From Macrophomina tecta (lineage: Eukaryota > Ascomycota > Dothideomycetes > Botryosphaeriales > Botryosphaeriaceae), in contig JAKSGN010000022.1 in assembly GCA_024180945.1 (NCBI GenBank), positions 1,302,001-1,366,000 on the forward strand: a stretch of 64,000 bases of DNA, given 5' to 3'. A program made the position numbers and the translations under genes. Shown piece after piece: positions 11,819 to 23,389 of this stretch (position 1 is its first letter; every line of letters begins with the position of its first letter). The notes under the pieces were generated by a model. It was not told the DNA's origin, did no database searches, and saw only the letters and a list, made by a program, of their open reading frames with translations.

Positions 11819-12762
11819 ATGTGTTGAGGTGGCGTTGCGCAGGCGAGCTTCGTTTTCACCTTTTTTTTTTTTTTTTGCCAGTCTCTGCAGATGGGTGCCT
11901 AAAGCGCGCCGGGGTGAGGTTTTTCTCTTTCGATTTCTCCCAAAAGTTGGCGGGCATCCGAGTAGTATAGGGATAGAGCGAGATCAAAGAAAGCTTGGCT
12001 TAGCGCTCTGTTGCATGGGTAGACAACGAGGTCCGCAACAGGATTGCAAATTTAGCATGAGCATTAGAGGCCAAAGCATTCGTCCGTACATGAATGCTCA
12101 GAGAACCTGAGTTCAGTTGCGTCTAGACGAGTGCTTCAAAGTCCGCGGCGATACCAACCGTTGACCAGTGCCAAGCCTCTAGGCGCACAACGAACGAGTA
12201 ATTCTTATTATGGCTGCACAGGGCTGAGGTGCTGCAAGGACAGTGCAGAAATATGATATGCGCACCGGCGACAAGTGGAATTTGGGGGTATAGGGCGGTG
12301 GGAGGCATATGCCCGATGCAGGGTGCGTTGGTGGTGAAAGGTGGATGGTGATCGTTTTCAGCACTGAGCCGAGCAACAGGTCACGTGCTTTTTCGCTGGC
12401 CGGGGCTATTAAAGGAAACGCGCCCCGCTCGCCAGAACGTGGATTTGGAGGGTTGCGGCTCTTTGACTGGCGCAACGCGACCAAAGCACCACCACATCCG
12501 TCAAGCCACGTCCGACGCGCCCACACGCCCGGTCGTGCCCCAATTGCTGCCCTCAGTCCCCCCAAGCATTTCGGCCACCCGCGCACCTCGCTGCCGCAAG
12601 CCCCATTCTTCCTCAGCCCACCGGCCCGAGCTCCCAGAGCTTCGCGCGTCTGCCAAGCGCCTGATCGCCGCCGCATGCGAGCGCACATTGCGCGACCGCT
12701 CCGCCAACAGCAGACCACCGCCACCCCTTACAGCCTGCTCTCTGCTGAGCATGTGAGGAGCA
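11819..12762. other. Intergenic between AsnRS and FCP1
   Basis: Holds the AsnRS 3' flank, including a T-rich tract near 11862-11876, and the FCP1 promoter and leader, which is C-rich from about 12,480 on. Open frames here lie on both strands, are low-complexity, and are not supported as genes. Confidence 0.6.
12751..12756 (+). promoter_or_regulatory. Start-stop mini-uORF (ATG-TGA) just before the FCP1 start
   Basis: An ATG followed at once by TGA ends six bases before the FCP1 ATG at 12763. Such start-stop elements can stall or recycle ribosomes and lower translation of the main frame. It would act only if transcription starts upstream of 12751, which is very likely given the distance. The effect on this gene is inference. 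Confidence 0.35.
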
Positions 12763-15531
12763 ATGCTGTTTACCTCTCCGAGAAACCTTCACTACCCCAT
12801 CACCGTCACGAAGCTTCTGCAGAAACAGGATGACAAGGTGAAGAGGTTCGCGAAGCTCTTCTCATACTACTATACAACTTCTGTGACGGAAGTTGATGAG
12901 TTCGGCCAGGAACACCAGGTTGACAAAAAATTCCCCGCCGACTTCCAGGCTGAGAAGGAAGGCACCCTGCGGAGATGGTTCATCAGGGAGGGAGACGTCA
13001 TTCGTCGCGAAGGGTGAGCTACGATCCGCGGCTGTCGCGCCGCCTCGTGTCCAGCTGCCTTTGCTGACAGTTACATAGCGTTAAGCTCGTCGAGCTCGAC
13101 GAAGAGTGCCGCCATGAAGTTCAATGGGGTGGCATGTGTGCCGACTGCGGCAAGAACATGGACGAGTACGTCGCTGCGGCTGCATAATTATTCCCCCCCC
13201 CCCCCTCTGGCGCTAACGGGAAGACTTATAGGGTGAGCTTCAACACCACAATGCTCGACAAAGAGCGCGCCACCGTCGTCCGAGCTCATGGCAGCACCGC
13301 CCTCAAAATCAGCGAAGACGTCGCCATCCGCGCCGAGGAAGAGGCCAAGCGCCGCCTCCTATCCAACAAAAAGCTATCCCTGGTCGTCGATTTGGACCAG
13401 ACAATCATCCACGCCACCGTCGATCCCACTGTAGCTGAATGGCAGAAGGACCCGGAGAATCCGAACTATGAAGCGGTCAAGGACGTTCAGTCGTTCCAGC
13501 TCCTAGACAATGGCCCGGGAGGGAGAGGATGCTGGTACTACATCAAGCTGAGGCCAGGCTTGCGGGAGTTTTTGGAGAACATCTCGAAGGTCTATGAACT
13601 GCACATCTACACGATGGGAACACGAGCATATGCGCAGAACATCGCCAAGATCGTTGACCCCAATCGCAAGATCTTTGGAGACAGGATTCTAAGTCGAGAT
13701 GAGAGCGGTAGCTTGACCGTCAAGACTCTTCACCGTATCTTCCCTGTGGACACCAAGATGGTGGTCATCATTGACGACAGAGGTGACGTTTGGAGTTGGA
13801 GCAATAACCTGATCAAGGTGACACCTTATGACTTCTTCGTGGGTATTGGCGACATCAACAGCAGTTTTCTCCCAAAGCGACAAGACATTCCCGCAGTGGA
13901 TACAGTCAAGCCACTACCCCCAACTTCCGCGCCGCAGGAAGCTTCTAAACAAGAACCCGAAGCGCTTGCAGCAGAGAAGACCGGCGAAGCACCGGCGACA
14001 GTGGTGACGGAGGAGAAGCTACCCCCTCTTAAGATTCAGCTACCTCCCAAGCCTAACGGTGAAACAACCACACTTGAAGAACAGCTCGTGGCCATGAGCG
14101 GAGGCGACAATCCGGAGTTATTGAAAGAGCAAACAAACGAGCAAAATGAAGCGATCGCAACCCAAATGGAAGACAAGCCGCTGTTACGTAGGCAAGAGAT
14201 TCTCGACAAAGCGGACAAAGAGGCTGCCGAGAAGGAGCAAAGTCCTGAGAGCGGCGAGGAGACTCCTAGTGATACTCACAAACGACACAATCTTCTGCAC
14301 GATGACGATGACGAGCTCCGATATCTCGAAGCCAACCTGCGGGCTCTTCACCAGCGCTTCTACGAACGGTACGAGAGGAACAGATCGGGCGCCCAAGGGG
14401 GTAGGCTTGCGCAACTCAAAGGGGAAAAGAGTCCGAAGAAACGGCCGGTCGACGATCTCGAGATCGTGCCAGACATCGGCCTCATCATGCCCGAGATGAA
14501 ACGAAGCGTGCTCAAGGGTGTCTCCATCGTTTTCTCCGGAGTAGTACCGCTGGGTACAAACATTCAAGCGTACGTGCAGCATCCCTTGACGTCATGAACC
14601 TGTGTTCTAATAAAGTCGCAGCTCCGAGTATGCCGTTTGGGCAAAGAGTTTCGGCGCGAAGGTGTCGGAGACCATCAACAAGAAGACGACCCACGTGGTG
14701 GCGGCGAGAAATCGACGAACGCAAAAGGTCCGGCAGGCAGCCCGGCACCCGCAGATCAAGATCGTGACGGTGGACTGGCTGAAGGAATGTTTCGTGAGGT
14801 GGCAGCGGGTATCGGAAGCGCCCCACATCATCCATGTGGAGCCTGATGAGCGCGGCCCGCACGCATCGCAGGGTTCTCCGTTCGATGCGTTCGAGGACCT
14901 CGACGACGGTACTGTGATGTCCTCATCCGACGAGGACGCCGCGACAGCGGACACGGAGCTCGAGGACGTCGTGGACGGGGATCCAGCGAGTGACGAGGAG
15001 CTGGAGGAAATGATGCCTACGTCGCCGGTAGACGAGACCAACTTAATGCTGGACGACACAGATCGGGAAGAGCTCGAGAAGGAGCTTGCGGAGTTCCTGG
15101 ACGATGAGAGCGACACTGACGGCGAAAGCAGCGAAAAGTCGGATGGGTTCGAATCGGACGCGAGTGTTCGCAGCGAGGCGTCGGACAAGAGCGCGCAGAG
15201 GAAGCGGAAGCGGAACCCGAATTCGGCAGACAACTCGGAAGCCAGCGACAGCGATTCGAACATGACAGACGACGGAGCTGTCAGCATAGCAGGGTCAAAG
15301 CTGCAGCGGCGGAAGAAGCGGGCGCTAGAGAGGGTGACCAGTTTGACCAACGTCGCAAACGTTGAGCACTCCTCTGGCCTTCCCAGCCCGGACACGACTG
15401 GCCCGGAAGAAGGGCAGGAGGACGCCGGGCAGGTGCATGAACCGGATGCCGACGAAGACGACGATGCATTGGAGGCGGAGCTGCTAGCTGAGTTCGAGAA
15501 GGACGAGGGCGAGATCGAGGCCGAGGCCTGA
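12763..15531 (+). CDS. fcp1: RNA polymerase II CTD phosphatase FCP1
   Basis: Essential nuclear phosphatase of 861 residues that removes phosphate from the Rpb1 C-terminal repeats, so that polymerase can be recycled after termination. Four exons join in frame: 12763-13013, 13079-13165, 13232-14569 and 14622-15531. The N-terminal lipoyl-like domain (LHYPITVTKLLQKQDDKVKR at the start) ends with the conserved ECRHEV..GGMCADCG cluster. The FCPH catalytic domain has DLDQT at about 166-170 (DxDxT nucleophile motif) and VVIIDDRGDVWSW further on. A BRCT domain spans about 535-640, crossing intron 3 (GVSIVFSGVVPLGTNIQ to VTVDWLKECF). The tail is long, acidic and Ser/Asp/Glu-rich, as expected for binding TFIIF-type partners. 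Intron 2 holds a run of 13 C (13193-13205). Length and domain order match the family. Confidence 0.96.
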
Positions 15532-16871
15532 ACGGGTGGCCCCCCCGGGATCGACGATCCGTATACGCTCGACTCGAGAAGCTTGACAGCGGGAAGGGGG
15601 ATGCAGGCGCGTTAGAGGCGGGTCGCTCCGCACTTTATAGGACTTGTCTCTTCTTGCAGCGGGTGTACATTCCTTGCGGGACTTTATTTCTGTACGACAA
15701 CAGCGATGACTGCTCGGGAGAGGGGGTTTGAGAGGCGCTCAAACCACCCCGCAGGCTGCATAGCGCGGAGTTCAGGGCTCAGGGATCTTGAACGATGGAG
15801 TTTGACGGGAATTAGGATTGACAGGGTAACGACGGGCGGGCGGATCATCTCTTTGACGCATGTAGCAATTGGAAGGGGAGGGGTGGATGCACAGCAGCGA
15901 TTATCGCCCTGCACGATCGAGCGGGAGGCAGACGTCAGGGGGGTGCAGATCACGTATTAGACTATGCTACTACTCCGTAGACAGTGGTTCCCGCGATATG
16001 GTGCAACGCGTTAGCCGGCCATGCGCCGTATAGAGTATTTCACGGACGGGCTTGATGACAGTTCTCTGATTTTTTTTTTATTTTTTAATTTTTTTGGCTT
16101 TGCGGGCGGCGGCAGTCCCCTGCGAGTGCGCCTAGCGATGCGTTGTCGTGCTGGGCGCATGAGCGAGAGATCCTCAGGCGGGCGCCACGGGCCGTGGAGA
16201 GGCGCCTGGGTGTCGCTGGATCGTGGCCGGTGCGCGGACGGGCAGGCGACTGGTGATGAGGAGGGTGTCGGGGCGCGTGTCAAACGGAGCGGGCGCGAGG
16301 CGGCTGGGTCCAAGGCGCTGGTGTCTGCCGCCGTTTGTGATTTTCGCGCCCAGGTTGCGCCACTTCTGCGAGTCAGGGCGCTGGAGAGATTGCTCCGGCC
16401 GGCATGCACGCCGACCACCTCCACGCAAAATGGTCTGACTTTCTCCACGCAGCCACAATCGTTGCATGTCGAAACGAGCCCACCAGGCACGCGCGCCCGC
16501 CCGAGGCACCGCGTGGAGCGCGGCCAAGACCTCGCCGCCTGGGCTTCTCCGTCGTTGCTGCCCGTTTCGCGTGCGCGGATAAAATATTGACTGTTTCTTC
16601 CTCCGCTTCACCCTCTGCCTTGCGCGTCTACGTGCGTGCGTGCTTGCTTTCTCGCCCTTTTTCTCTTCTTCTGCCCTCCGCGCTGCCTGGCGTCCGCCGT
16701 CTGCCTGCTTCCGTCCGCCTCCACTTCCGGCATCCTGGCCCATTGCCGCAACCCGCGCATCAATCCTTCCTTTCGGCATTCTAGCACGCGAGCTCCCCCT
16801 CGTCGCCACCTGACTCCCCGCGCCCTCGTTCCGGCCTTTACGTGGACCGGCAGCACTCTGCGCGAGCCAGC
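15532..16871. other. Intergenic: FCP1 3' flank and F-box gene promoter
   Basis: No supported gene. It contains a T-rich tract near 16,070-16,100 and a GC-rich block at 16.1-16.55 kb with long opposing open frames that read as low-complexity Arg/Ala/Pro. A GATAAAATATTG element lies near 16578-16589. It is followed by a pyrimidine-rich stretch (about 16,600-16,700), common upstream of transcription starts in filamentous fungi. Confidence 0.55.
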
Positions 16872-18951
16872 ATGTTGACCAAGGCCACCGGCCTGTCCAT
16901 TGAGATATGGTCGATGATAGTCGACTATGTGAGTGCTGCTTGAGACGGCTTGCAGGAGACCCCGCACGCCAGGGCGCATGCTGCCGGGTGCCGGCCAACA
17001 AGGCATACTGACGAATTGCAACCCATTCCAGGTCCTCCGCCCTACGGACCTGAAGAGCGTCTGCCTCACGTGCAAGCAGCTACATCAGATCGCCGTGCGC
17101 AAGCTCTATCGCGAGGTGACGCTGGACGTAGGTAGCACCGCCGACCTCAATCTAGGCGCCTTCCTGAACCCGCGCAACATCGGCTTGCATTACATCCGCC
17201 GCTTGCACATCTACCTGGCCGAAGTCGAGGAGAAGCGGAATCAGCTGCAGCAGGCCCATTTCGCGGTGCGCATGATCTTGGAGTTCTTGCCCGAGAATAT
17301 CCTGGAGCGCTTCTCGTGGCACCCGTGGCAGCCCTTCTCGGCTGACAACTTGCTGCTGCTGTACCGCAAGCAGCGCCGGATGACCTGGCTCGAGGGCATT
17401 TCACTCGACAAGAACATCCTCGACCAGCTGGAGCATTCGGCAGATCTGGAGGCCATCGCCGAGCACGCCCGGACCTTGGGCCTGTATCCGGACAGTGGCG
17501 AGGTGTTGGACCTGTGCAATATCCTGCTGCGGAGGAACAAGAAGGTCGACAAGCTCATCGTCAATGCCAGCTTCCACCCCGCCATGAGCCCCTTCTCGCC
17601 CCGCGAGCTGCACGACTCGAGCACTGGGCCCGGCCTCATCACTTCCCGCCTGTTTGGCCACATGATCCCCCTCGAGTCCTGCAAGCCGCTAGCCTTGACC
17701 GAGCTCACCCTGCAGAACGTGCACCTCCGATATTCGGCAGAGACGTGGTGCCGCGCCATCAAGTTCTCCGCCCTCAAGAAGTTGGCCATTTTCGACTGCC
17801 CGGGAGCGTGCACACTATTCGCGGAGCTGAGCAAGCCGAATAAGCTGCCCCGCAGCCTCGAGACGCTGGAGTTCAAGCACGAGGATAACCGCGAGAGCGA
17901 CGCTCTGCACGCGCTGGACAATTTCTTGTGTCTGGTCACCGGCTTGAAGGCCATCACCATCGACATCAGCAACGTCAAGGAGCTCCCCGCCGCTGCCGGC
18001 ATCATCAGGCACGGCAAGACGCTGAAGATGCTCAATGTGCACGCTAACGCCGCGGATCTGCTGGAGGACGAGTATGTGTACACCAGCGTGGACTTCGAGG
18101 CCATTTGCAGGGAGTGCTCGGAGCTGGAGCAGATGTCCGTCGGTTTCCCCGCCACAAGCATTGTTGCGGACAAGAGCGATAGCTTCGCCGCCTTCGAGGT
18201 AAGCCAAGGCCCAGACCGCTAACTTTCCCCCCTCACTCTCAAGCCACGAGCCCCGTACTCCAAGCCTTAGCATCACCCCGTGTCTTATCCCACCGCTGAA
18301 CTTTCCCCCTGGCCCCATACCAATGCGCTCACCGTACTTTCGCGCGCTCGTGGCTTTCCCAGCTAACGCACCTGGGGCAAACAGGCCGCCCTCAACTACC
18401 TCCCAGCCCTCGTCTCACTCAACATCACAACTTGGCCCAAGAACGGCTCCACCCTCGGCTCGCCCCTCCCGCGCAACATCTACGCCCTCCTCCTCCAGAA
18501 CGTCGCCCAGTCCATACTCTACTCGCATCACCCGCACCACGCTTCCACAGAAGACGCCCACAGCGACACCGACTCCGTCATTACTGCCGTCGACCACCAC
18601 CACAGCCATGGCAGTCACCATCACCACCATCATCACCACCATCGCCCCCGCTCCTCCCATCTCAACCTCATCGCTTTCGGCAGCACCGACGCCGCCACCG
18701 CCGCTCACCCCGTCGACGAGGCCCGCGCCACCCAGCTGATTTTCGTCAAGGGCAGACAGGTCGGCCCGTTCGGCGAGGAGGCGCCGCTGGCGGTCGGCGT
18801 GAAGGGCAGGCTGCGGGCGTACGTGGAGCCGCGGAGCGAGATCTTGGATTTTGGATTGGCGCGCGCGAGGAAGATGCCGAGTGGGGGCGAGGAGACGATG
18901 GAGGGGGTGATTGGGGGCGGCGCTGGGGGCGTGGGATGGTTGGCTAACTAG
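16872..18951 (+). CDS. F-box domain protein with C-terminal histidine run
   Basis: Predicted substrate adaptor of an SCF ubiquitin ligase, 596 residues. Three exons join in phase: 16872-16928, 17032-18198 and 18385-18951. The F-box-like motif is at residues 5-45, reading LSIEIWSMIVDY, then VLRPTDLKSVCLTCKQLHQI and AVRKLYREVTLDV; the first intron cuts it exactly. The middle, about 50-430, is rich in spaced Leu and looks like an irregular leucine-rich repeat region that would bind the substrate. The last exon has an acidic His/Ser segment with nine consecutive His. After it comes a conserved-looking tail (FVKGRQVGPFGEEAPLAVG). The long intron 2 (186 bp) was placed from GTAAGC and CTAAC..ACAG signals and keeps phase. 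I know no named orthologue, and the substrate is unknown. Confidence 0.82.
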
Positions 18952-19664
18952 ATGGAGGCTCTGTGTTTTTTTCCTATTTGTGCGTCTTCTCAGGCTGGAG
19001 TTTGGCTGTCCTTTTTTTTTTTTTGGTCCTTTTTTTTCCAGTTGGAAAAAGAAAAATAAAAGAAGCCGGAGCATCGTCTGGCGGCGCCAGGGGACATTTA
19101 CGAGCTACTACTGCATCTTTTAAGGATGGTGGGTTTTGGCGTACGTGCTTGCTACGTCTTGGAGTATAATCTGGGTGTTTTGGAGTGTCTGGTTTGAGGG
19201 GAAGGATATCCTTTTGCTTCTGTAGATCTGAAAGCACTTCGAGCGGCTCGTAATAGGGGAAATGGTGATAGTTAAGCAAAAATGAGGTCGAATGAGAGAA
19301 GCAGTGAGATGGTAGTTCAATGAAAACCTAGGTGATTGTTCGACGCAGTGCCAGTAGGAAATACCTTCATATGGGTTTCACAAAGAGTGAAAGGACTGAG
19401 CAGCACACATATATGCGACATTTAAGCGCCTGTTAGACAACGAAAGTGTGGCAAGCATGCGTCCACTTTCCCCGTTCGACATCCACCTCCCGGGCGGTGA
19501 GCGGCGAGCCCGTCTTAGTCATCACAGAAAAGCCGTATTCTGCCGGCGCCCGTCTAAAAAAAATATCTCCGGAGCACCAACCCACGCACCTCTTGCGCCA
19601 AAGCACCAACGCAGCACCAACCGAATCGAGGGGGGCGTGTTCCTCTTTTCCCAAGGATCTCAAT
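18952..19664. other. Intergenic between F-box gene and LCP5-like gene
   Basis: No supported gene. It begins with T-rich tracts (about 19,010-19,040), a likely polyadenylation region of the F-box gene. It ends with the short promoter of the LCP5-like gene. The downstream frame stays open back to 19446, but its extra residues lack conserved features. Confidence 0.55.
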
Positions 19665-20174
19665 ATGGCCGCCGCGAAGGCTGACACCTCGCTCCCCTCC
19701 CTCCTCTCCAGCCTCACCGCCTCTCTCACCTCCGCGACCGAACCACTTCCCTCGCTCGCGGACGGAAACAATGGCAGCGAAGACGATGCCGCCGCCGCTG
19801 CGCGCGCAGCGTCCTTCCTCCCACCTGCGGCCGGCATCTCGTTGCTCGACGTCAAGAACGAGCTGCTGCTGTCGTACCTGCAGAACCTGGTCTTCCTGAT
19901 CCTGCTGAAGCTGCGGACCAACGGCAAGATACGCTCAGAGAAAAAGAAGGAGGAAGCAGGAGAAGAAGAACAGGATGTAGTCAAGAAGCTGTGCGAGCTG
20001 CGTCTGTACCTCGAGAAGGGCGCGCGCCCGCTCGAGGGCAAGCTCAAGTACCAGATCGACAAGGTGGTGCGGGCGGCGGACGACGCGGCGAGAGCGGAGG
20101 AGGCGGCGGCGAGGCGGAAGGGCGGCGAAGCACCAGAAAAAAAGCACAAGACGAAGGCTGTGAGGGCGAAGCGG

Positions 20175-20205
<31 letters not shown>

Positions 20206-20915
20206 GCAACGAAGAGGACGAGGACTCGTCCGCCAGCGACGAAGACGACGACGATGATGATGATATCGACGAGCTGGCCTACCGCCCCAACCCCGCGGCC
20301 TTCGCGCGCAACAGCAACAGCGCGAGAGACGACGCCAAATCGTCCAACAAGCGCGAGAGCAGGGACGCGGGCGACGGCATCTACCGCCCTCCGCGCATCA
20401 CCGCGACCGCCATGCCCGAAGACCTGCCCCGCCGCGGCGGTCCGCGCGACGACGACGGCAGAGGCAGCGGCCCCCGCCGCGCCGCTGCCATCGACGAGTT
20501 CGTCGACGAGCACCTCTCGGCCGCGCCCGTCGCGCAGCCCAGCATCGGCTCCAACGTCGTCGCCGGCGGCCGCCGCGTCAAGTCGGCGCGCGAGCGCGCG
20601 GATGAGGAGGAGCGCCGCGCGTACGAGGAGACGAATTTCGTGCGCCTGCCCAAGGTCGGCAAGAAGGAGCGCGCGCAGCAGGCGAAGAGGCAGCGCGGCG
20701 CGTTTGGTGGGGAGGAGTGGAGGGAGTTGGGCGCGGGCGTGGAGAGGATTGAGAGGTTGACAAGGGCGAGGGACGGGGGCAGGAGCGGGACGAAGGGCGC
20801 GTTGGAGAGGAGTAGGAAGAGGGCCGTGGAGGATGGGCCGAGGGGGAGTGGCGGTGGGGCGGAGGCCGGTGCTATGTTTGCGAAGAGGAGGAAGATGGCG
20901 CAGAGGAAGAGGTAG
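19665..20915 (+). CDS. lcp5: LCP5/neuroguidin-like U3 snoRNP protein (Sas10/C1D domain)
   Basis: Predicted nucleolar protein of 416 residues. Yeast Lcp5 belongs to the small-subunit processome and is needed for 18S rRNA maturation. The N-terminal Sas10/Utp3/C1D domain spans about residues 10-130, with GISLLDVKNELLLSYLQNLV and a CELRLYLEKGARPLEGKLKY block that is diagnostic for the group. A poly-Asp/Glu stretch follows (about 170-205), then a YRPNPAAF motif and a basic tail with GIYRPPRITATAMPEDLP and NFVRLPKVGKKER, both characteristic of the family. No intron was needed. I chose the ATG at 19665 because conserved sequence begins there; the frame is open 73 codons further upstream without conserved features. 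Strong GC and Arg/Asp bias produces long false frames on the other strand. Confidence 0.9.
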
Positions 20916-21637
20916 AGATAGGGGAGTCTGCTCTGGTCGTGCAGTCCTATGTTCTTCTGCCCGGAGGGGGGTTCGGCATCTACATGGCGTTTCGGGGTTT
21001 GAGACCTCTACTGGAATAGAGGGTGGGTATATAAAAGTAGCTGCATAAGCGGGATACCCCGAACAATTGTATTCAATGATGAGACACAAATGTCGTCGCA
21101 CAGTTGGACTTGAGATGAGCTTTCGATTTTGGAAGATTCTCCTTTCAGCTTATGCATATCTCAACGCTCCAGTCAGGAAGTTGTCGGAGATAACGGAACA
21201 AATGATGGGGAAATGCTCTACCTTTGCGTTCGACTTGTCTCTTTTCCAGGAGCACGGTCCCGCTCTCTGGGCGTCTGCCGGCTCTTTTGGTTTGTACTTG
21301 ATTCTCGCGTGTGGCGATTGATATGCCGGCTGTAACTGTAGTTTATATGCATGGGTGGGTTCCACGGAGCATCCATTCGTGACATCGTTGGCGTTGCCGG
21401 ATAATCACACTCCTAGCTGCCGCCCATCAACTCATCTGCTTCCATGTAAAGTTCCGTCAGTTTCTGCTCCAGACTGATAAACCGTCGCATGCCCAGCAGA
21501 CTCAATGAGCTCCATGATGCGTTGGATGGTGACGGGCGTTCTCTATGCATCGTGAAAAAAAAAAATAATGCATTTTGGCGGCACGAGGCTCATCACAAAT
21601 GAAGACAAGCAGGGCAGTGTAGGTGTGCATATGTATG
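20916..21637. other. Intergenic, last normal DNA before the retrotransposon nest
   Basis: 3' flank of the LCP5-like gene and about 600 bp with no recognisable gene. CpA and TpG occur at normal frequency and there is a short A-rich tract near 21,555. The Copia LTR begins directly at 21638. Confidence 0.6.
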
Positions 21638-21845
21638 TGTTGGAACAAGTGGTGTGACGGCTTATTCAATAGTAAATAGGATGAATTTGCATGTCTAGTA
21701 GAGGGAGGCCGTACGGGCTTCCCTTATACCTATCCTACCTACTAGGGTGAAACGGGTATGTAACTTGCTTACCTGCTAAGACAGGTGTGCAACGAGTATA
21801 AGACATAACTGAATCCAAAACACTACTAAATCAAATATTCCAATA
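21638..21845 (-). repeat. 3' LTR of the Copia element (208 bp)
   Basis: On the plus strand it runs from TGTTGGAACAAG to ATTCCAATA, so the termini are inverted (TGTTGGAA and TTCCAACA, with one CA to TA change). It is directly preceded, in element orientation, by the polypurine tract GAAGGGGGTA. It still contains many CpA and TpG, so it is only lightly RIP-mutated compared with the internal part. Confidence 0.78.
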
Positions 21846-21982
21846 TACCCCCTTCACGTACTGCCTATTTGGGGAGTAGGTGATAAAAAGAAATAAGGGT
21901 AATAGAATAACTAAGTAAGTATTAAACTCGTAAACTCGCTTAAAATAGGCGGTTGGTTTCCAAAATTAAAAGAAATAATAAA

Positions 21983-22040
21983 ATACATTCTCTATACTAT
22001 ATACTAGTAGTACTACTAGTATGTAGCATAGAGAACGCAT
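21983..22040. repeat. 58-bp near-perfect palindrome in the Copia 3' region
   Basis: The centre ACTAGTAGTACTACTAGT is a perfect 18-bp palindrome, and the arms extend to about 29 bp each with a few mismatches, mostly transitions. It lies between the end of pol and the 3' LTR. It could fold into a long hairpin in DNA or RNA. Confidence 0.6.
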
Positions 22041-22087
22041 AAATAGCGTTCGGGTAATAACTATAAATACTTAAAAGATTAGGAGAG

Positions 22088-22111
22088 ACTTATACCTAGT
22101 TAGGTATAAGT
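22088..22111. repeat. 24-bp palindrome, second hairpin of the Copia 3' region
   Basis: ACTTATACCTAG followed by TTAGGTATAAGT is an inverted repeat with a mismatch only at the centre. It lies about 50 bp from the larger palindrome, and another shorter one (AGCTTAAGTAAGCT) follows near 22,120. Confidence 0.55.
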
Positions 22112-22179
22112 TCTTTATTAGCTTAAGTAAGCTATAAGGGTTGCGCCTTATTTTACGAAATAATATAAATAAATAAATA

Positions 22180-23384
22180 CTAATTATAGAGTAGAAAAAG
22201 TCTAATAGCCGTAATAAAATAAGCGTACTTTTAGCGAGGTAGGGCTTTAGTAAGACCGTCTACTAATATTACTACTATAGGCGTCTACTAAAGATAAATA
22301 TTACCTACTTAGGCTTTCTAGCGTAGCTAATAGTAGTATATATCTATATAACGTAGCTTAGTATTAAGCTTTCTAATACTTTTCTATATAAGCCGAAGCG
22401 TTTGCATATTATTATACTATATTTTAATTTAGTAGCCTAGATCGAATTACACTTCTCTAAAAAGGCGTTTTTACTAGAAGTATTACTTAATAGCTTCTAA
22501 TAAGGTAAGAAGCTCGGCTTCGATAATTAAAGTTATAATAGTAGGCTACTTAATAGCCTTCTAATTAATAGCTACTCTAAATATAGTAATAATTGAGCCT
22601 TAGTAGCTATAGCGTATATTTAGATTATTAGTAAATACTATATTACTACTAATAGTAAAGATATTAGTTTCGTCCTTATAGTTACTCTAAAAGAATAAGG
22701 CGAGCTTCTTAGTTTCTACTAAATAGCTAAGAAGCCTTTAGAAGAGCTTAAGATAGCGAGAAAATAAATTAGTAAAATAAGATAATAGTATAAAATAAAT
22801 ATACATAATATTTACCCTAGTACTAGTAGCCGTAAATTATACTAAACTAATTCTACTTTAATAGAGGTAAATATCTTACGTACTTACGTACGTGCCTTAG
22901 TTCGCTTAAAGCACTTTATCTAAAGAAAGCGATATTAAAAAAAAGTAATTTTTACTAATACTATAGTAAGTAATAAGGCTAGAGATATATAATTTCTAAA
23001 AGAGCTATAAGAGCCTCTACTCTCGGTTCCTTATAATACGTAAGGCTAGGAACTATTATACTTCTCCTAAAATTCTTATCTTATAGCGTTTAAGTAGGTC
23101 TTCTTAGAAAGCGTCTATAAAAGATTTATCTCGCTTATAGTATACTATAATAACGTTATCTATAAAGAAGAAGACGAACAGATAATTATTTAAGTATAGA
23201 TAAAAAATATTAGGCACCTAAGTTAAACTAAGCTCTTTTAAAGATTTATAGAAGTACCGTTACTAGAGAGCTAGTAACTTCTTAAGACTATAAAGCACTC
23301 GAAATAAATAAAGAATTTAGCCTTATTTAAGCTTTAGTTTTTCTAGAGGTCGATAGTATATCTTTTTCTTAAGTAGAATGTAAG
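22180..23384 (-). pseudogene. Copia pol, 3' half (RT C-terminus and RNase H)
   Basis: Read on the minus strand from 23384. RT landmarks include a PLE-K-L segment, a Y-L-NN-L/FVFFFIDN motif (the YVDD active-site box with D changed to N) near 23,155, and GEV..FL.LRIIRNRE. RNase H follows at about 22,680-22,400 with the TEAEL core typical of Copia. The last codons near the stop at about 22180 read as the DGLTKALPR ending of Copia pol. Multiple in-frame TAA/TAG make it non-functional. Confidence 0.8.
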
Positions 23385-23389
23385 AAAAT

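Noticed and set aside
14607..15395. 262-residue Ser-rich minus-strand frame
   Set aside because: Complement of the acidic Asp/Glu/Ser tail of FCP1 and of its BRCT exon; no domain of its own.
16174..17001. 275-residue Arg/Ala/Gly-rich minus-strand frame
   Set aside because: Covers the GC-rich promoter of the F-box gene and part of its first exon; low complexity with no recognisable domain or partner exon.
17241..18173. 310-residue minus-strand frame
   Set aside because: Shadow of the long F-box protein exon, which has conserved motifs and correct splice sites.
19935..21101. 388-residue minus-strand Arg/Val/Ala frame
   Set aside because: Complement of the poly-Asp and Arg-rich regions of the LCP5-like gene; poly-Val arises from GAC repeats.
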